From contig CAVWEM010000005.1 of assembly GCA_963753955.1 (NCBI GenBank), positions 186,001 through 250,000 on the forward strand: a stretch of 64,000 nt of DNA. Direction: 5' to 3'. Positions 10,466 through 17,975 of the stretch are shown here, piece after piece; within the stretch, counting starts at the first letter, position 1; the number at the start of each line of letters is the position of its first letter. Position numbers and translations under genes: made by a program. This DNA comes from Methylumidiphilus sp963753955. Lineage in GTDB: Bacteria; Pseudomonadota; Gammaproteobacteria; Methylococcales; Methylococcaceae. A model generated the notes under the pieces. That model worked only from the letters and a program-made list of their open reading frames with translations, was not told the origin of the DNA and did not search any database.

Positions 10466-11482
10466 ATGAACAAGATCACCAAAAGTAGTTTGATCAGCCT
10501 GGCCGTCGCGGCTGCGATGGTTGCGGCTCCGCAAGCGGCTTTCGCGCACAAGACGAAGAAAGCCCATCATCATCACGTCGTCCATCACGTCAATCCCAAG
10601 ACGCATAAGATCCACCACCACGTGGTGACCCATGCTGGCCACGTTGAGCATGCTCCATCCTACGCCAGCGCAGCCGAAGTGGCCGCGTTGCGCGCAGAGC
10701 TGGCCAAGGTCCGTGCCGAGAGCGCGAAAAAGACCGAGGTGCAGGCTGTGGCCGATAAAGCTGCTGCCGCCGACGCCGCTGTCGAGGCCAAGCTGGTTCA
10801 GCATGAAGACAACACTACCAGCAAGAACACCTTGTTCTTCCGGGGTGGCTATGCGTCCATGACCCATCCGCGCAATAACGAGTTGTTGACGGGCGGCAAT
10901 CCCGGTGTTGGCGGTGCCTTAGTTTCAACTGTGGCAGATCACAACCAAGGCAATGGCTGGTATATCGGCGCAGGCATCGACCACCGCTTGACTAACGACC
11001 TGTGGGGCATGACTGACCTCGTCGCCCTTGATGGCGAACTGATGTTCCAGTACATGAACTTCGGCTCGTCCACTAACACATTCGTTAGCACCTATAATGC
11101 GGGCCCGGGGGGAATACTAAATCCGGGTTCTGTGGGTATCATGAAGAATCAGATTACCCAATTCACCTTGGCCGCTTCGCCGAAGCTCAAGTTCAACACC
11201 GGCACGATCTTCACTCCGTGGATCATCCCGTTTGGCTTGTCCATGAATGTCATCTCGCCGCCGTCCAGCGGTATCACCGTGTTGAACCCTGGGCTGATGC
11301 TGGGCGTGGGTGGCGAAGCTGAAATCATACCGAAGGCTTTGGTCGCAGGTGTCGATTTCCGTTACAACTTCACGGGTGGGGATCTCAGCTACCAGGGAAC
11401 CACTGCAACGGGCCAGAAATTTATGAAGGGCGTAAGCACCGACGGCCTCACCGCTGGCGGTTACTTGGGCTTCAAGTTCTAA
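10466..11482 (+). CDS. Outer-membrane beta-barrel protein with His-rich N-terminus
   Basis: 338 residues. A signal peptide (MNKITKSSLI...PQAAFA) is cleaved about residue 27 and followed at residues 28-62 by a stretch with 14 histidines in 35 positions (clusters HHHH, HH, HHH). Residues ~68-110 form an Ala/Glu/Lys coiled coil (VAALRAELAKV...). The rest alternates amphipathic strands (FFRGGYASM, GWYIGAGIDHRL, GVDFRYNF) and ends in aromatic GGYLGFKF, the C-terminal Phe typical of BAM-dependent barrels. The layout recalls coiled-coil porins such as LbtU-like proteins, but I cannot confirm a family. The His tract suggests copper, nickel or zinc binding. Preceded by GGGAGGG and followed by a strong terminator. 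Confidence 0.8.
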   Translation: MNKITKSSLISLAVAAAMVAAPQAAFAHKTKKAHHHHVVHHVNPKTHKIHHHVVTHAGHVEHAPSYASAAEVAALRAELAKVRAESAKKTEVQAVADKAAAADAAVEAKLVQHEDNTTSKNTLFFRGGYASMTHPRNNELLTGGNPGVGGALVSTVADHNQGNGWYIGAGIDHRLTNDLWGMTDLVALDGELMFQYMNFGSSTNTFVSTYNAGPGGILNPGSVGIMKNQITQFTLAASPKLKFNTGTIFTPWIIPFGLSMNVISPPSSGITVLNPGLMLGVGGEAEIIPKALVAGVDFRYNFTGGDLSYQGTTATGQKFMKGVSTDGLTAGGYLGFKF

Positions 11483-11496
11483 GCCGGGTAGGGTAG

Positions 11497-11518
11497 GCAA
11501 ACGGCTTTATCGTTTGCC
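11497..11518. other. Hairpin after the outer-membrane gene
   Basis: GGCAAACG (11497-11504) and CGTTTGCC (11511-11518) form a perfect 8-bp stem with a 6-base loop 14 bases after the stop codon. No T-run follows; it may protect the 3' end or cooperate with the terminator at 11601. Confidence 0.4.
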
Positions 11519-11521
11519 CAC

Positions 11522-11567
11522 GCGGAATGGGGCAATAGGGGGGCAAGCCAAAAGACGCTTGCCCCCT
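11522..11567. repeat. Palindromic repeat, copy 1
   Basis: A ~45-base element beginning GCGGAATGGGGCAAT and ending in a stem GGGGGCAAGC / GCTTGCCCCC around CAAAAGAC. A second copy lies at 11984-12028, with the loop and stem core conserved. It behaves like a REP element. Confidence 0.75.
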
Positions 11568-11600
11568 ACGCCCGCCATCCTCGGATGTTGCGAGGATGAC

Positions 11601-11634
11601 AAAAGGAAGGGGGAGCGATCCCCCTTCCTTTTTT
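11601..11634 (+). terminator. Rho-independent terminator
   Basis: AAAGGAAGGGGG pairs with CCCCCTTCCTTT around the loop AGCGAT and runs into a T-tract. This is the clear terminator of the outer-membrane protein transcript. Confidence 0.9.
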
Positions 11635-11735
11635 GCGTTTAAGCGGTTGGCTTTTGTTACAATCCCATTCACACCGGATACCTCTTTCATCTCCACCCCT
11701 ACACCCTAATCTTCGCTATTGGCGGGAGATTCCAC

Positions 11736-11956
11736 ATGAGCGACGACACAGAAAATTTGGTCCTTGCCATTTTAAAAGACATTCAAACGCGCTTAGGGCG
11801 TATGGAGGAACGGATGACCAACCTCGAATTGCGCATGACCATCCAGGAACAGTATTTGGGTACGCTGGTCATCTCACTGCCTGCCACGACCGGATTGACG
11901 CCATAACCCGCCGGGTCGAACGCATCGAACGGCGGCTGGAATTACAGGGGCCATAA
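11736..11956 (+). CDS. Short coiled-coil protein, copy 1 (frameshifted)
   Basis: Starts MSDDTENLVLAILKDIQ and continues as a charged coiled coil (LGRMEERMTNLELRMT); the C-terminal half (HDRIDAITRRVERIERRLELQ) is in another frame after an indel near 11880. Its intact relative lies at 15566-15805, which starts MADNVENLVLEHLRAL and ends RLERVERRLEII. No membrane segment or known domain beyond the coiled coil. It sits directly before decayed toxin-antitoxin genes. GGCGGGAGA precedes the ATG. Confidence 0.6.
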
Positions 11957-11983
11957 GCTTGTGTCGTGGGAGCGCTTTCCCAA

Positions 11984-12028
11984 GCGGAATGGGGCAATCG
12001 GTGGGCAAGCCAAAAGACGCTTGCCCGG
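11984..12028. repeat. Palindromic repeat, copy 2, abutting the mazE remnant
   Basis: Same element as at 11522-11567: GCGGAATGGGGCAATCGG, then a GGGCAAGC / GCTTGCCC stem with the loop CAAAAGAC. It ends at the point where the recognisable MazE sequence begins, so its arrival may have accompanied loss of the antitoxin's N-terminal half. Confidence 0.75.
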
Positions 12029-12029
12029 C

Positions 12030-12152
12030 CGGGTCATCATCGAACCCGTGGCACCGTCTTACACGCTGGCCGATTTGCTGGTCGGCATCACCCCCGAAAA
12101 CCGCCATGCCAATCTGGACTTTGGTTTGCCGCAAGGGCGGGAATCGCTCTAA
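12030..12152 (+). pseudogene. MazE-type antitoxin, C-terminal remnant
   Basis: Only about 40 residues survive: RVIIEPV...YTLADLLVGITPENRHANLDFGLPQGRESL, the typical toxin-wrapping C-terminal tail of MazE/PemI antitoxins. The DNA-binding AbrB-like N-terminal half is missing and replaced by the palindromic repeat at 11984-12028. The stop TAA overlaps the ATG of the MazF remnant, preserving the usual mazE-mazF junction. Confidence 0.7.
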
Positions 12153-12211
12153 TGGCCGACGCTTATGTCCCGGATGTCGGTGATATCATCTGGTTGAACT
12201 TCACCCCGCAA
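12152..12211 (+). pseudogene. MazF toxin, N-terminal remnant
   Basis: MADAYVPDVGDIIWLNFTPQ matches the opening strand of MazF/PemK ribonuclease toxins, overlapping mazE by one base. After residue 20 the MazF sequence stops and the reading frame runs on into the next antitoxin gene, so toxin activity must be lost. Confidence 0.7.
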
Positions 12212-12226
12212 AGAAGAGCTACGACC

Positions 12227-12472
12227 ATGCAAACCCTCCATGCCGAGGCGACGGTTTCCCTCGCCGAACTTAAGCAAGACCCTGCCTCCGTGCTGGAACA
12301 GTCCGAAGGCGAGCCTGTTGCCATTCTCGACGATGGCCACGCGGCTGCTTACCTATTATCCGCCGACTATTACGAAAAGCTGCTTGACGCGCTCGACGAC
12401 ATGGCGCTTGCCGATCTGATCAAGCAAAGACTGGGGCAGGAGCGGGTCAAGGTCAGCGTTCATGACTTATGA
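12227..12472 (+). CDS. Phd/YefM-family antitoxin
   Basis: 81 residues, intact. MQTLHAEATVSLAELKQDP is the N-terminal DNA-binding part of Phd/YefM antitoxins; AILDDGHAAAYLLSADYYEKL is the conserved core strand and the Leu/Asp-rich C-terminus would bind a RelE-type toxin. The ATG is preceded by AAGAAGAG at good spacing, so I start here rather than at the in-frame MazF ATG. The toxin gene overlapping its stop is broken, so this antitoxin appears orphaned. Confidence 0.8.
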   Translation: MQTLHAEATVSLAELKQDPASVLEQSEGEPVAILDDGHAAAYLLSADYYEKLLDALDDMALADLIKQRLGQERVKVSVHDL

Positions 12473-12562
12473 GCTTGAATTTCTTCGCGATGCCTGGAAA
12501 GAATGGGAAAAGCTGGATGAATCCTTTTAGTTTACGAGGCGGCGGAGAAGCGCCTGACCTGA
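12462..12562 (+). pseudogene. RelE-type toxin with internal deletion
   Basis: Starts MTYELEFLRDAWKEWEKLD, the RelE/ParE opening, overlapping the antitoxin stop in the usual operon way, but stops at 12530 after 22 codons. Immediately after, in another frame, VYEAAEKRLT is the typical RelE C-terminus. About 50 middle residues that carry the catalytic core are missing. Non-functional toxin. Confidence 0.75.
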
Positions 12563-12647
12563 GGCCTGTGCCGCCTGGCTGGCGTTCTAAGTGGCTGCTT
12601 TCTGTTAGAATCCCCGCAATCCCAACCAACATCGTCCACCAAACACC

Positions 12648-13052
12648 ATGGCCGCAGTCATCCTCGATACTCTGGATTTTGCCGACAAACTCAAGGCCGG
12701 CGGTTTCACCGCGCAACAGGCCGAGACGCAGGCCCGCGCTTTGGCTGAAGTGATCGAAAGGCAGTTGGCGAGCAAGGCCGAGATCGAGGCGCACGAACTC
12801 GACATCAAGCGCGATATACAGGCATCCGAGAACCGGCTGGAATTGAAAATCGAGTCCCTGAGAACCGAGCTTAAGCGTGACATCAAAGATTTGGAACTGT
12901 CCTTCAAAAAAGACATGGAAATCCTGCGCGCCGAATCCAAGCGGGATATTGCCGAATCCAAGGCCGAGCTGATTCGCTGGGTGGTGGGGGCGGGGCTGTT
13001 GCAATCGACCTTGATTGTCGGTGTTTTGCTGAAAATCGCCCACCTGGTCTGA
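12648..13052 (+). CDS. DUF1640-type coiled-coil membrane protein
   Basis: 134 residues. MAAVILDTLDFADKLKAGGF and AQQAETQARALAEVIE are the DUF1640 (CCDC90-like) opening; residues ~45-108 are a long charged coiled coil, and residues ~108-132 (IRWVVGAGLLQSTLIVGVLLKI) are a single C-terminal membrane helix. Related bacterial proteins are tail-anchored and of unknown role; the mitochondrial relatives regulate the calcium uniporter. The stop overlaps the ATG of the next gene, suggesting coupled translation with pip. Confidence 0.75.
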   Translation: MAAVILDTLDFADKLKAGGFTAQQAETQARALAEVIERQLASKAEIEAHELDIKRDIQASENRLELKIESLRTELKRDIKDLELSFKKDMEILRAESKRDIAESKAELIRWVVGAGLLQSTLIVGVLLKIAHLV

Positions 13053-14089
13053 TGAAAGAACTTTACCCCCCCATCGAACCTTATGCTGTCCATGCGCTTG
13101 ATGTCGGTGGTGGGCATGGCGTGTATGTCGAGGAGTGCGGCAACCCGGCTGGCATCCCTGTGGTTTTCCTGCATGGTGGCCCTGGCGGGGGTTGCAAGGT
13201 TTACCAGCGCAGCTTTTTCGATCCCGCCAAATACCGGGCGATTTTGTTCGACCAGCGCGGATGCGGCCGCTCCAAGCCTTATGGCCTGTTAGATCACAAC
13301 ACCACCCAGCATTTGCTGGCCGACATTGAGCTTATCCGCCAGCGGCTGGGGGTGGAAAAGTGGCTGTTGTTCGGTGGATCGTGGGGGTCGGCGTTGGCCT
13401 TGCTGTATGCCCAGCGCTATCCGCACAGGGTCAGCGGCATCGTGTCGCGGGGAACCTTCCTGGCGCGGCAAATGGATCTGGATTGGTATCTCAAAGACGG
13501 CGTCAATCGCATCTACCCGGAACGCTGGGCCGAATTGCTGGATGCCTTGCACGGCGTTTCCCATGGCGTCCTGCACCCCCCCAAGAAATCCCCCCTAACC
13601 CCCCTTTTGCAACGCGGGGGATCGAGAGTGATAGATGATGGGGCATATGGGGATTTGACTGACATTTTCCACAAGATTTTGCATGGCGAGGACGAGTTGG
13701 CCCAGCGCCGTGCCGCCCGGGCGTGGTCGGCCTGGGGTGGGCAGGTGGCCTTGGGCGACGAGTTCCGTCCGTCCGATTTGGATGCCCATGTCCCGGCGTC
13801 TGTGCTGCACCAGGCCCGCATCGAAGTGCATTACGGCCTCCATCGCTACTTTATCGAAGAAAACCAGATTTTGCGCGATTGCCGGTTAATCCCGAAGATG
13901 CCGGTCATCCTAGTCCATGGGCGGCGGGATTTGGTCTGCCCGCTGGAGTCGGCTTTCACCTTGCAAAAACATTTGCCTTTCGCGGAACTGCGCATCCTGC
14001 CCCAGGCTGGCCATATCGCGAGCGACAGGGAGATGACCGCCGCCTTGGTCGAAGCGGCGGATGGCTTGGCTGGACGCTTGGGCGCATGA
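13052..14089 (+). CDS. pip: Proline iminopeptidase (alpha/beta hydrolase) with an inserted repeat
   Basis: 345-residue S33 peptidase that removes N-terminal proline. Oxyanion motif HGGPGGG at 41-47, nucleophile elbow GGSWGS with Ser110, catalytic Asp/His region near the end (VHGRRDLVCP and QAGHIASD). Compared with the family it has about 25 extra residues at ~175-200 (HPPKKSPLTPLLQRG...), which are a translated palindromic repeat (see repeat at 13575). The insertion is in frame and lies in the cap region, so activity may survive. Overlaps the stop of the DUF1640 gene and the start of ubiX (ATGA). Confidence 0.88.
   Translation: MKELYPPIEPYAVHALDVGGGHGVYVEECGNPAGIPVVFLHGGPGGGCKVYQRSFFDPAKYRAILFDQRGCGRSKPYGLLDHNTTQHLLADIELIRQRLGVEKWLLFGGSWGSALALLYAQRYPHRVSGIVSRGTFLARQMDLDWYLKDGVNRIYPERWAELLDALHGVSHGVLHPPKKSPLTPLLQRGGSRVIDDGAYGDLTDIFHKILHGEDELAQRRAARAWSAWGGQVALGDEFRPSDLDAHVPASVLHQARIEVHYGLHRYFIEENQILRDCRLIPKMPVILVHGRRDLVCPLESAFTLQKHLPFAELRILPQAGHIASDREMTAALVEAADGLAGRLGA
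13575..13622. repeat. Short palindromic repeat inserted in frame inside pip
   Basis: C-rich arm CCCCCCTAACCCCCC followed by a G-rich arm GCGGGGG around TTTTGCAA. It is translated as PPKKSPLTPLLQRG, a peptide with no place in the proline iminopeptidase family, and keeps the frame open. Confidence 0.75.
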
Positions 14090-14664
14090 GCAAGCGACGC
14101 ATTGTCATCGGCATGACCGGCGCGACCGGCGCAGTGTATGGTGTGCGCCTATTGGAGGTGCTGCGCGGGCTGGAGGCTTACGAGACGCATTTGATCGTCT
14201 CCACAGCGGGTTTCATCAACCTCCGCCATGAGCTGGACATGGATCGCAAGACCGTCCATGCCTTGGCCGATTTTGCCTACGACGTGAACGACGTGGCGGC
14301 GGCTATCGCCAGCGGGGCGTTCAAGACAGCGGGCATGGCCATCGCGCCGTGTTCGATGAAGACGCTAGGTTCGGTGGCGCACGGGCTTTCCGACAACCTC
14401 ATCGCCCGTGCCGCCGATGTGACCCTGAAGGAAAGGCGGCGGCTGGTGGTGATGCCGAGGGAAACGCCGCTTAACTTGGCCCATATCCGCAACATGGCCA
14501 GCGTGACCGAAATGGGCGGGATCATTTTTCCACCGCTGCCGGCTTTTTACGGCAAGGCCAAGACCCTGGCCGAACTCATCGACGAGACCGTGGGGCGGGT
14601 CTTGGGGCTATTGGGCGTGGACGGGATCCAGCTTTTCGAGCCGTGGGAAGGCTTGAAGCGTTAA
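14086..14664 (+). CDS. ubiX: Flavin prenyltransferase UbiX
   Basis: 192 residues. Makes prenylated FMN, the cofactor of the UbiD decarboxylase in ubiquinone synthesis. Signatures: GMTGATGAVYGVRLLEVL (FMN loop) at the N-terminus, AFKTAGMAIAPCSMKTLG in the middle, and the LKERRRLVVMPRETPLN and MASVTEMGGIIFPPLPAFY blocks. ATGA overlap with pip suggests coupled translation. A hairpin terminator begins at its stop codon. Confidence 0.94.
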   Translation: MSKRRIVIGMTGATGAVYGVRLLEVLRGLEAYETHLIVSTAGFINLRHELDMDRKTVHALADFAYDVNDVAAAIASGAFKTAGMAIAPCSMKTLGSVAHGLSDNLIARAADVTLKERRRLVVMPRETPLNLAHIRNMASVTEMGGIIFPPLPAFYGKAKTLAELIDETVGRVLGLLGVDGIQLFEPWEGLKR

Positions 14665-14693
14665 ATTCCTCCCACGGAGGGGGAGGAATTTAA
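14661..14693 (+). terminator. Hairpin terminator after ubiX
   Basis: TTAAATTCCTCCC (14661-14673) and GGGAGGAATTTAA (14681-14693) form a perfect 13-bp stem with a 7-base loop, overlapping the ubiX stop codon. There is no long T-run; the symmetric stem may work in both directions. Confidence 0.65.
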
Positions 14694-14803
14694 GATGGAA
14701 ACAACCCAGGGCAATCGCATGAAGCAACTGCCTGACTTTTCTTGACAAGTGGCGGGCTGCGGTGTTTTGACCCGCCGCTTTTTCAGCCGCCTGTCGAGAG
14801 CCG

Positions 14804-15021
14804 ATGGAACCCAAAGAGAACAAAGCGTTGTTGGCGCATTTGCCGGCCTGGAAGACCCCCGCACCCGCGAGCCGCCGCACCGTCTGGACGAGATCCTGCT
14901 GGTGGCGGTATGCGGGATACTGAGCGGGGCGGACTGCCGGGCCGGGGTGGCGCTGTGGGGGCAGGCCAAGCTATCCTGGCTGCGCGGTTCCTGCCGTTGG
15001 ATTTTTCGACGAAAGAAATAA
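14804..15021 (+). pseudogene. ISAs1-family transposase, N-terminal remnant
   Basis: The translated fragments AGLEDPRTREPPHRLDEIL and AVCGILSGADCRAGVALWG match the N-terminal DDE_Tnp_1-associated domain of ISAs1 (H-repeat) transposases. The first ~12 codons are in another frame and the sequence ends after ~70 residues, with no DDE catalytic part. I saw no inverted repeats to delimit the element. Confidence 0.65.
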
Positions 15022-15157
15022 GGCATAAAATTTAACATAACATGCATTATGCGCAATATGACTGTAGGCGCACTGTGGCGGGCCAAGGGGCGGCAGCGAC
15101 AGGCACGGAAAGCGCACGGAAGCGCCCTCCAACCACACGCACGGAGGAAGCGCCAAC

Positions 15158-15565
15158 ATGGCACCGAGACGCAAAAGATCAGAGTTCAACAGGCTTAGAA
15201 ACGCCGTCGGGCTGGGGCGACAAGACCTGGCCGAAAATTTCCTGGAAATCTCCAAAAGAACCCTCCAACGATGGGACAAGGACGGTGCGCCGACCTGGGC
15301 AATGCGCCTGTTGCGCTACCACGACCGCATCCACTGCACCGCCCACGGCCAGGAATGGGCCGGGTTCATGTTTTCACGAGGGCGGCTGGTGAACGCCCGC
15401 GAGCACCTGACATTCACGCCCGACCGGCTCAGGCTGTGGCCAGCACATCTGCGTGCGACTAGACCGGCTCGAGGCCGAGGTGGCGAACCGGAAGGAATGC
15501 CCGATCATGGGAGCCGTCCGAAAAATGGTAAAATTAGCCCGCACAACCCACCGGGAGAAACTGAC
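15158..15565 (+). CDS. Phage-type HTH regulator (DUF3653-like), C-terminus frameshifted
   Basis: Begins MAPRRKRSEFNRLRNAVGL, then a helix-turn-helix-like segment (LGRQDLAENFLEISKRTLQRW) and the WAGFMFSRGRLVNARE...FTPDRLRLW block typical of small DUF3653 proteins of filamentous-phage islands. Near 15455 the likely coding frame changes (LDRLEAEVANRKECPIMGAV), so the end is uncertain. Without correction the frame reads straight into the next gene, which I treat as an artefact. It may be the regulator of a small degenerate phage-like module (15.1-16.6 kb). Confidence 0.55.
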
Positions 15566-15805
15566 ATGGCCGACAACGTGGAAAACCTCGTACTGGAACA
15601 CCTCCGCGCCCTGCGGGCGGGGCAAGACCGCATCGAACACAAGCTGTCCGAACTATCGAGCAGGATCACCAGCCTGGAAACGGCAATGACCCGATCCCGA
15701 TCCGAAAATCTGTCCACACAGGAAGACGTGTACCGGCAACAAAGCATCCTCGACCGGATCAACGAACGCCTAGAACGGGTCGAACGAAGACTGGAAATCA
15801 TCTAA
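15566..15805 (+). CDS. Short coiled-coil protein, copy 2
   Basis: 79 residues, intact: MADNVENLVLEHLRALRAGQ opens a charged amphipathic coiled coil that ends INERLERVERRLEII. It is the complete relative of the frameshifted gene at 11736. CCGGGAGAAA gives a good ribosome site 5 bases before the ATG, which supports this start inside the longer open frame. Followed at once by a terminator. Function unknown. Confidence 0.7.
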   Translation: MADNVENLVLEHLRALRAGQDRIEHKLSELSSRITSLETAMTRSRSENLSTQEDVYRQQSILDRINERLERVERRLEII

Positions 15806-15806
15806 G

Positions 15807-15835
15807 AAAAAGCCGGGGCAACCCGGCTTTTTTGT
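15807..15835 (+). terminator. Rho-independent terminator
   Basis: AAGCCGGG and CCCGGCTT enclose GCAA and are followed by a run of T. It ends the DUF3653-like/coiled-coil transcript. Confidence 0.9.
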
Positions 15836-15934
15836 GCATGACGACGCGTAACATGCTCAAACCCCAAAAGCGTCCCGGATCAACCGGTTGAGGGTTAGAA
15901 TAGCGATCCACACCAACCAACCGGAGAAGCCGCC

Positions 15935-16105
15935 ATGGGGATGCAAGGCCGAGATTACTACTTGGACAAGCTGGACAAACAACGGGGCGAGAATTCGCGC
16001 CCGCTGGATTTCGGGCATGGAGCCTATGAGGAAAAGCACCCACGGCCCAGAGCCAAAATCGAACAGACGCAACCCAGAATAAATCCGCGAAACCGGATGC
16101 CTTGA
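15935..16105 (+). CDS. 56-residue hydrophilic protein, function unknown
   Basis: Opens MGMQGRDYYLDKLDKQRGE after CCGGAGAAG and encodes a basic, Arg/Lys-rich product with no membrane segment (…RPRAKIEQTQPRINPR). It lies between the coiled-coil gene's terminator and the DUF4124-like gene and fits the small-gene pattern of this phage-like segment. I recognise no family. Confidence 0.4.
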   Translation: MGMQGRDYYLDKLDKQRGENSRPLDFGHGAYEEKHPRPRAKIEQTQPRINPRNRMP

Positions 16106-16117
16106 GGATGGCTTTTA

Positions 16118-16411
16118 GTGGTGGCCACCATCATCGCGGCCATGGTAGCGACCGTGGATCACGTGCAAAAAAACCCGGCCAGCAAAAGCCTCGCGAATCT
16201 AGCAGACCGCGCCCGCGACCTTGCGGCAAGCATCAAAGAGCGGCGGACGGCCACCGACCTGCCGCCGACCGAAAAACCCACCATGCAAGATTCCACACCA
16301 CCCGGCGCGAAGGTGTGGAAGTGGAAGGACTCGACGGGGAAAACGCATTTCACCGACACGCCGCCTCCGGGCGGGGCAGCCACGCTACAAACCTACGTCA
16401 GCAAGCCTTAA
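16118..16411 (+). CDS. Small DUF4124-like protein with N-terminal membrane helix
   Basis: About 97 residues from GTG at 16118. The first ~14 residues are hydrophobic (VVATIIAAMVATV), then a basic helix, then a C-terminal KVWKWKDSTGKTHFTDTPPPGG motif, the hallmark of the small DUF4124 beta domain found in exported or periplasmic proteins. An alternative ATG lies at 16142. Likely membrane-anchored; role unknown. Confidence 0.5.
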   Translation: MVATIIAAMVATVDHVQKNPASKSLANLADRARDLAASIKERRTATDLPPTEKPTMQDSTPPGAKVWKWKDSTGKTHFTDTPPPGGAATLQTYVSKP

Positions 16412-16456
16412 CGCCTCTACCCCCTCACCTAAAGAGCAACCGCGTCAGGGAAGGCC

Positions 16457-16558
16457 ATGACACAAGAAGGAACGCCGAATCCACCCAAGCCTACCACTAT
16501 CCAGCCAAGAGAGAAGAGCGCTCAACAGAAGGGTGGGTTTGAACCTGGGTCGCTTTGA
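16457..16558 (+). CDS. Possible 33-residue protein
   Basis: MTQEGTPNPPKPTTIQPREK and a short tail, preceded by AGGGAAGG. Pro/Thr/Gln rich, no recognisable domain. It may be a chance frame; I list it only for its ribosome site and its position behind the DUF4124-like gene. Confidence 0.2.
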   Translation: MTQEGTPNPPKPTTIQPREKSAQQKGGFEPGSL

Positions 16559-16878
16559 TCTTAAGCGCGTAAACATCGGATGACCTCGCAAGGCCAGGGA
16601 CGAAGGGCGCACGGTCGAGGACTGGTGGGCCAAGCTCTGACCGTTGGCAGTATTGCAACGACGGCGAACACCTAGACACGCGGCCACACTCCCTTTGTCG
16701 AACCCTTGGAAATGTTAGCCAATTGGATGGCAGTATTGGCATAGCCACCCTGCCCTATCTACGGCCCAGGTACAGAACACGGACGGTCACAGGGTATCAA
16801 ATCGCGGGGGTAGCTAGGCGCTGGTCGTGGGCCGGGTTGATATGTATCGGCAATTCGAACATGAATGTGTTGGAAGGC
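16559..16878. other. Non-coding stretch before the IS21 pair
   Basis: 320 bases in which I see no supportable gene, terminator or repeat. It may be the eroded 3' end of the small phage-like segment. Confidence 0.4.
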
Positions 16879-17975
16879 ATCGAAAATTGACCAGTTTTCA
16901 GGGCTGATTTGCATTGAAAATCGACCGGGGTAACCAACCTCTTCTGCTCATTTTTTGGGCAGAGGTCTTTGCGAGGTGATTGCAATGCCAATGTTTGGAA
17001 AAATCCGGCGGATGTGTTTCCGCGACAAGCTTTCGGTTTGCGAGATTGCGCGGCGGACGGGCCTTTCGCGCAACGCCATCAAGAAGTGGCTGGCCTGCGA
17101 CGGCGGGCGGGAGCCGAAGTGCCTGCGGGGGCCTGTGCCGGCCAAGCTGACGCCGTTCGAGGCCCGGCTTCGGCAGTGGCTTGAGGCCGGCAGCCACCGC
17201 CCGAAGCGGGACCGGCGGACGGCATCGGTGCTGTTTGGCTCGTTGAGGGAGCCGGGGTTTGGCGGCAGTTATTCGACGGCCAACCGCTCCACCCGGCGCT
17301 GGCTCGAGGCCGGGCCTTCGTTGTCCAAGGCCTTCGTGCCGTTGGCGCCCGGCTGGGGCGAGGCCTTCCGGCTCGGCTGGAGCACCGAGACGTCCCCCGT
17401 CGGCGGCGTCGAACGCCGCCTGCGGGCCGCCCACACCAAGCTGCGCGCCAGCCGCGCATTCTTGCCGGCGGCCTATCCCGCGCAGGGCCAGGAGACGGTC
17501 TTCGACGCCCACACCCGGGCGTTTGGGGGCGTTCCCCGGCGGGGTGTCTACGGCAACATGAAGACGGCGGCGGACAAGGTCCGCAAAGGCGAGGGGCGGA
17601 TCGTCAACACCCGCTTCAGCGTCATGACGGCACATTACCTCCTCGGCCCGGAACTCTGCAACGTGGCGGCGGGCCGGGAGAAGGGCGTGGCGGGAAGAAC
17701 GTCCGGGACAGCCGCAAGCGGCTTCGGCAGGACGCCCGCCAGGCCCGCTTCGACAGCCTGGACGCGCTCAACGCCCGGCCTGAAGAACGTTGCCGCGCCC
17801 CGTGGCAAGCGCTTGCCCATCCCGGCAATCCGTCCCTGACGATTGCCGAGGCGCTGGCCATCGAACAGGAACGGCTCATGCCGATGCCCGCCGCCTTCGG
17901 CGGCTATGCCGAGATTTTCACCCGCGCCTCCAGCACCCGCCTGGTCACGGCGGACCGCAACCAGTACTCGGTGTG
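16879..17975 (+). mobile_element. IS21-family element, left copy (truncated)
   Basis: Begins with the terminal repeat ATCGAAAATTGACCAGTTTT, whose reverse complement ends the right copy at 19702 (23 bp identical, inverted). A second internal repeat (TTGAAAATCGACC) follows, as is usual for IS21 ends. The copy contains a damaged istA and stops inside it at 17975, where the right copy begins; its istB and right end are missing. Confidence 0.8.

Noticed and set aside
15158..15805. A 215-residue fusion of the phage-type regulator with the coiled-coil protein
   Set aside because: The linker is low-quality Arg/Gly/Pro sequence from a shifted frame, and the coiled-coil gene has its own ribosome site at 15566.
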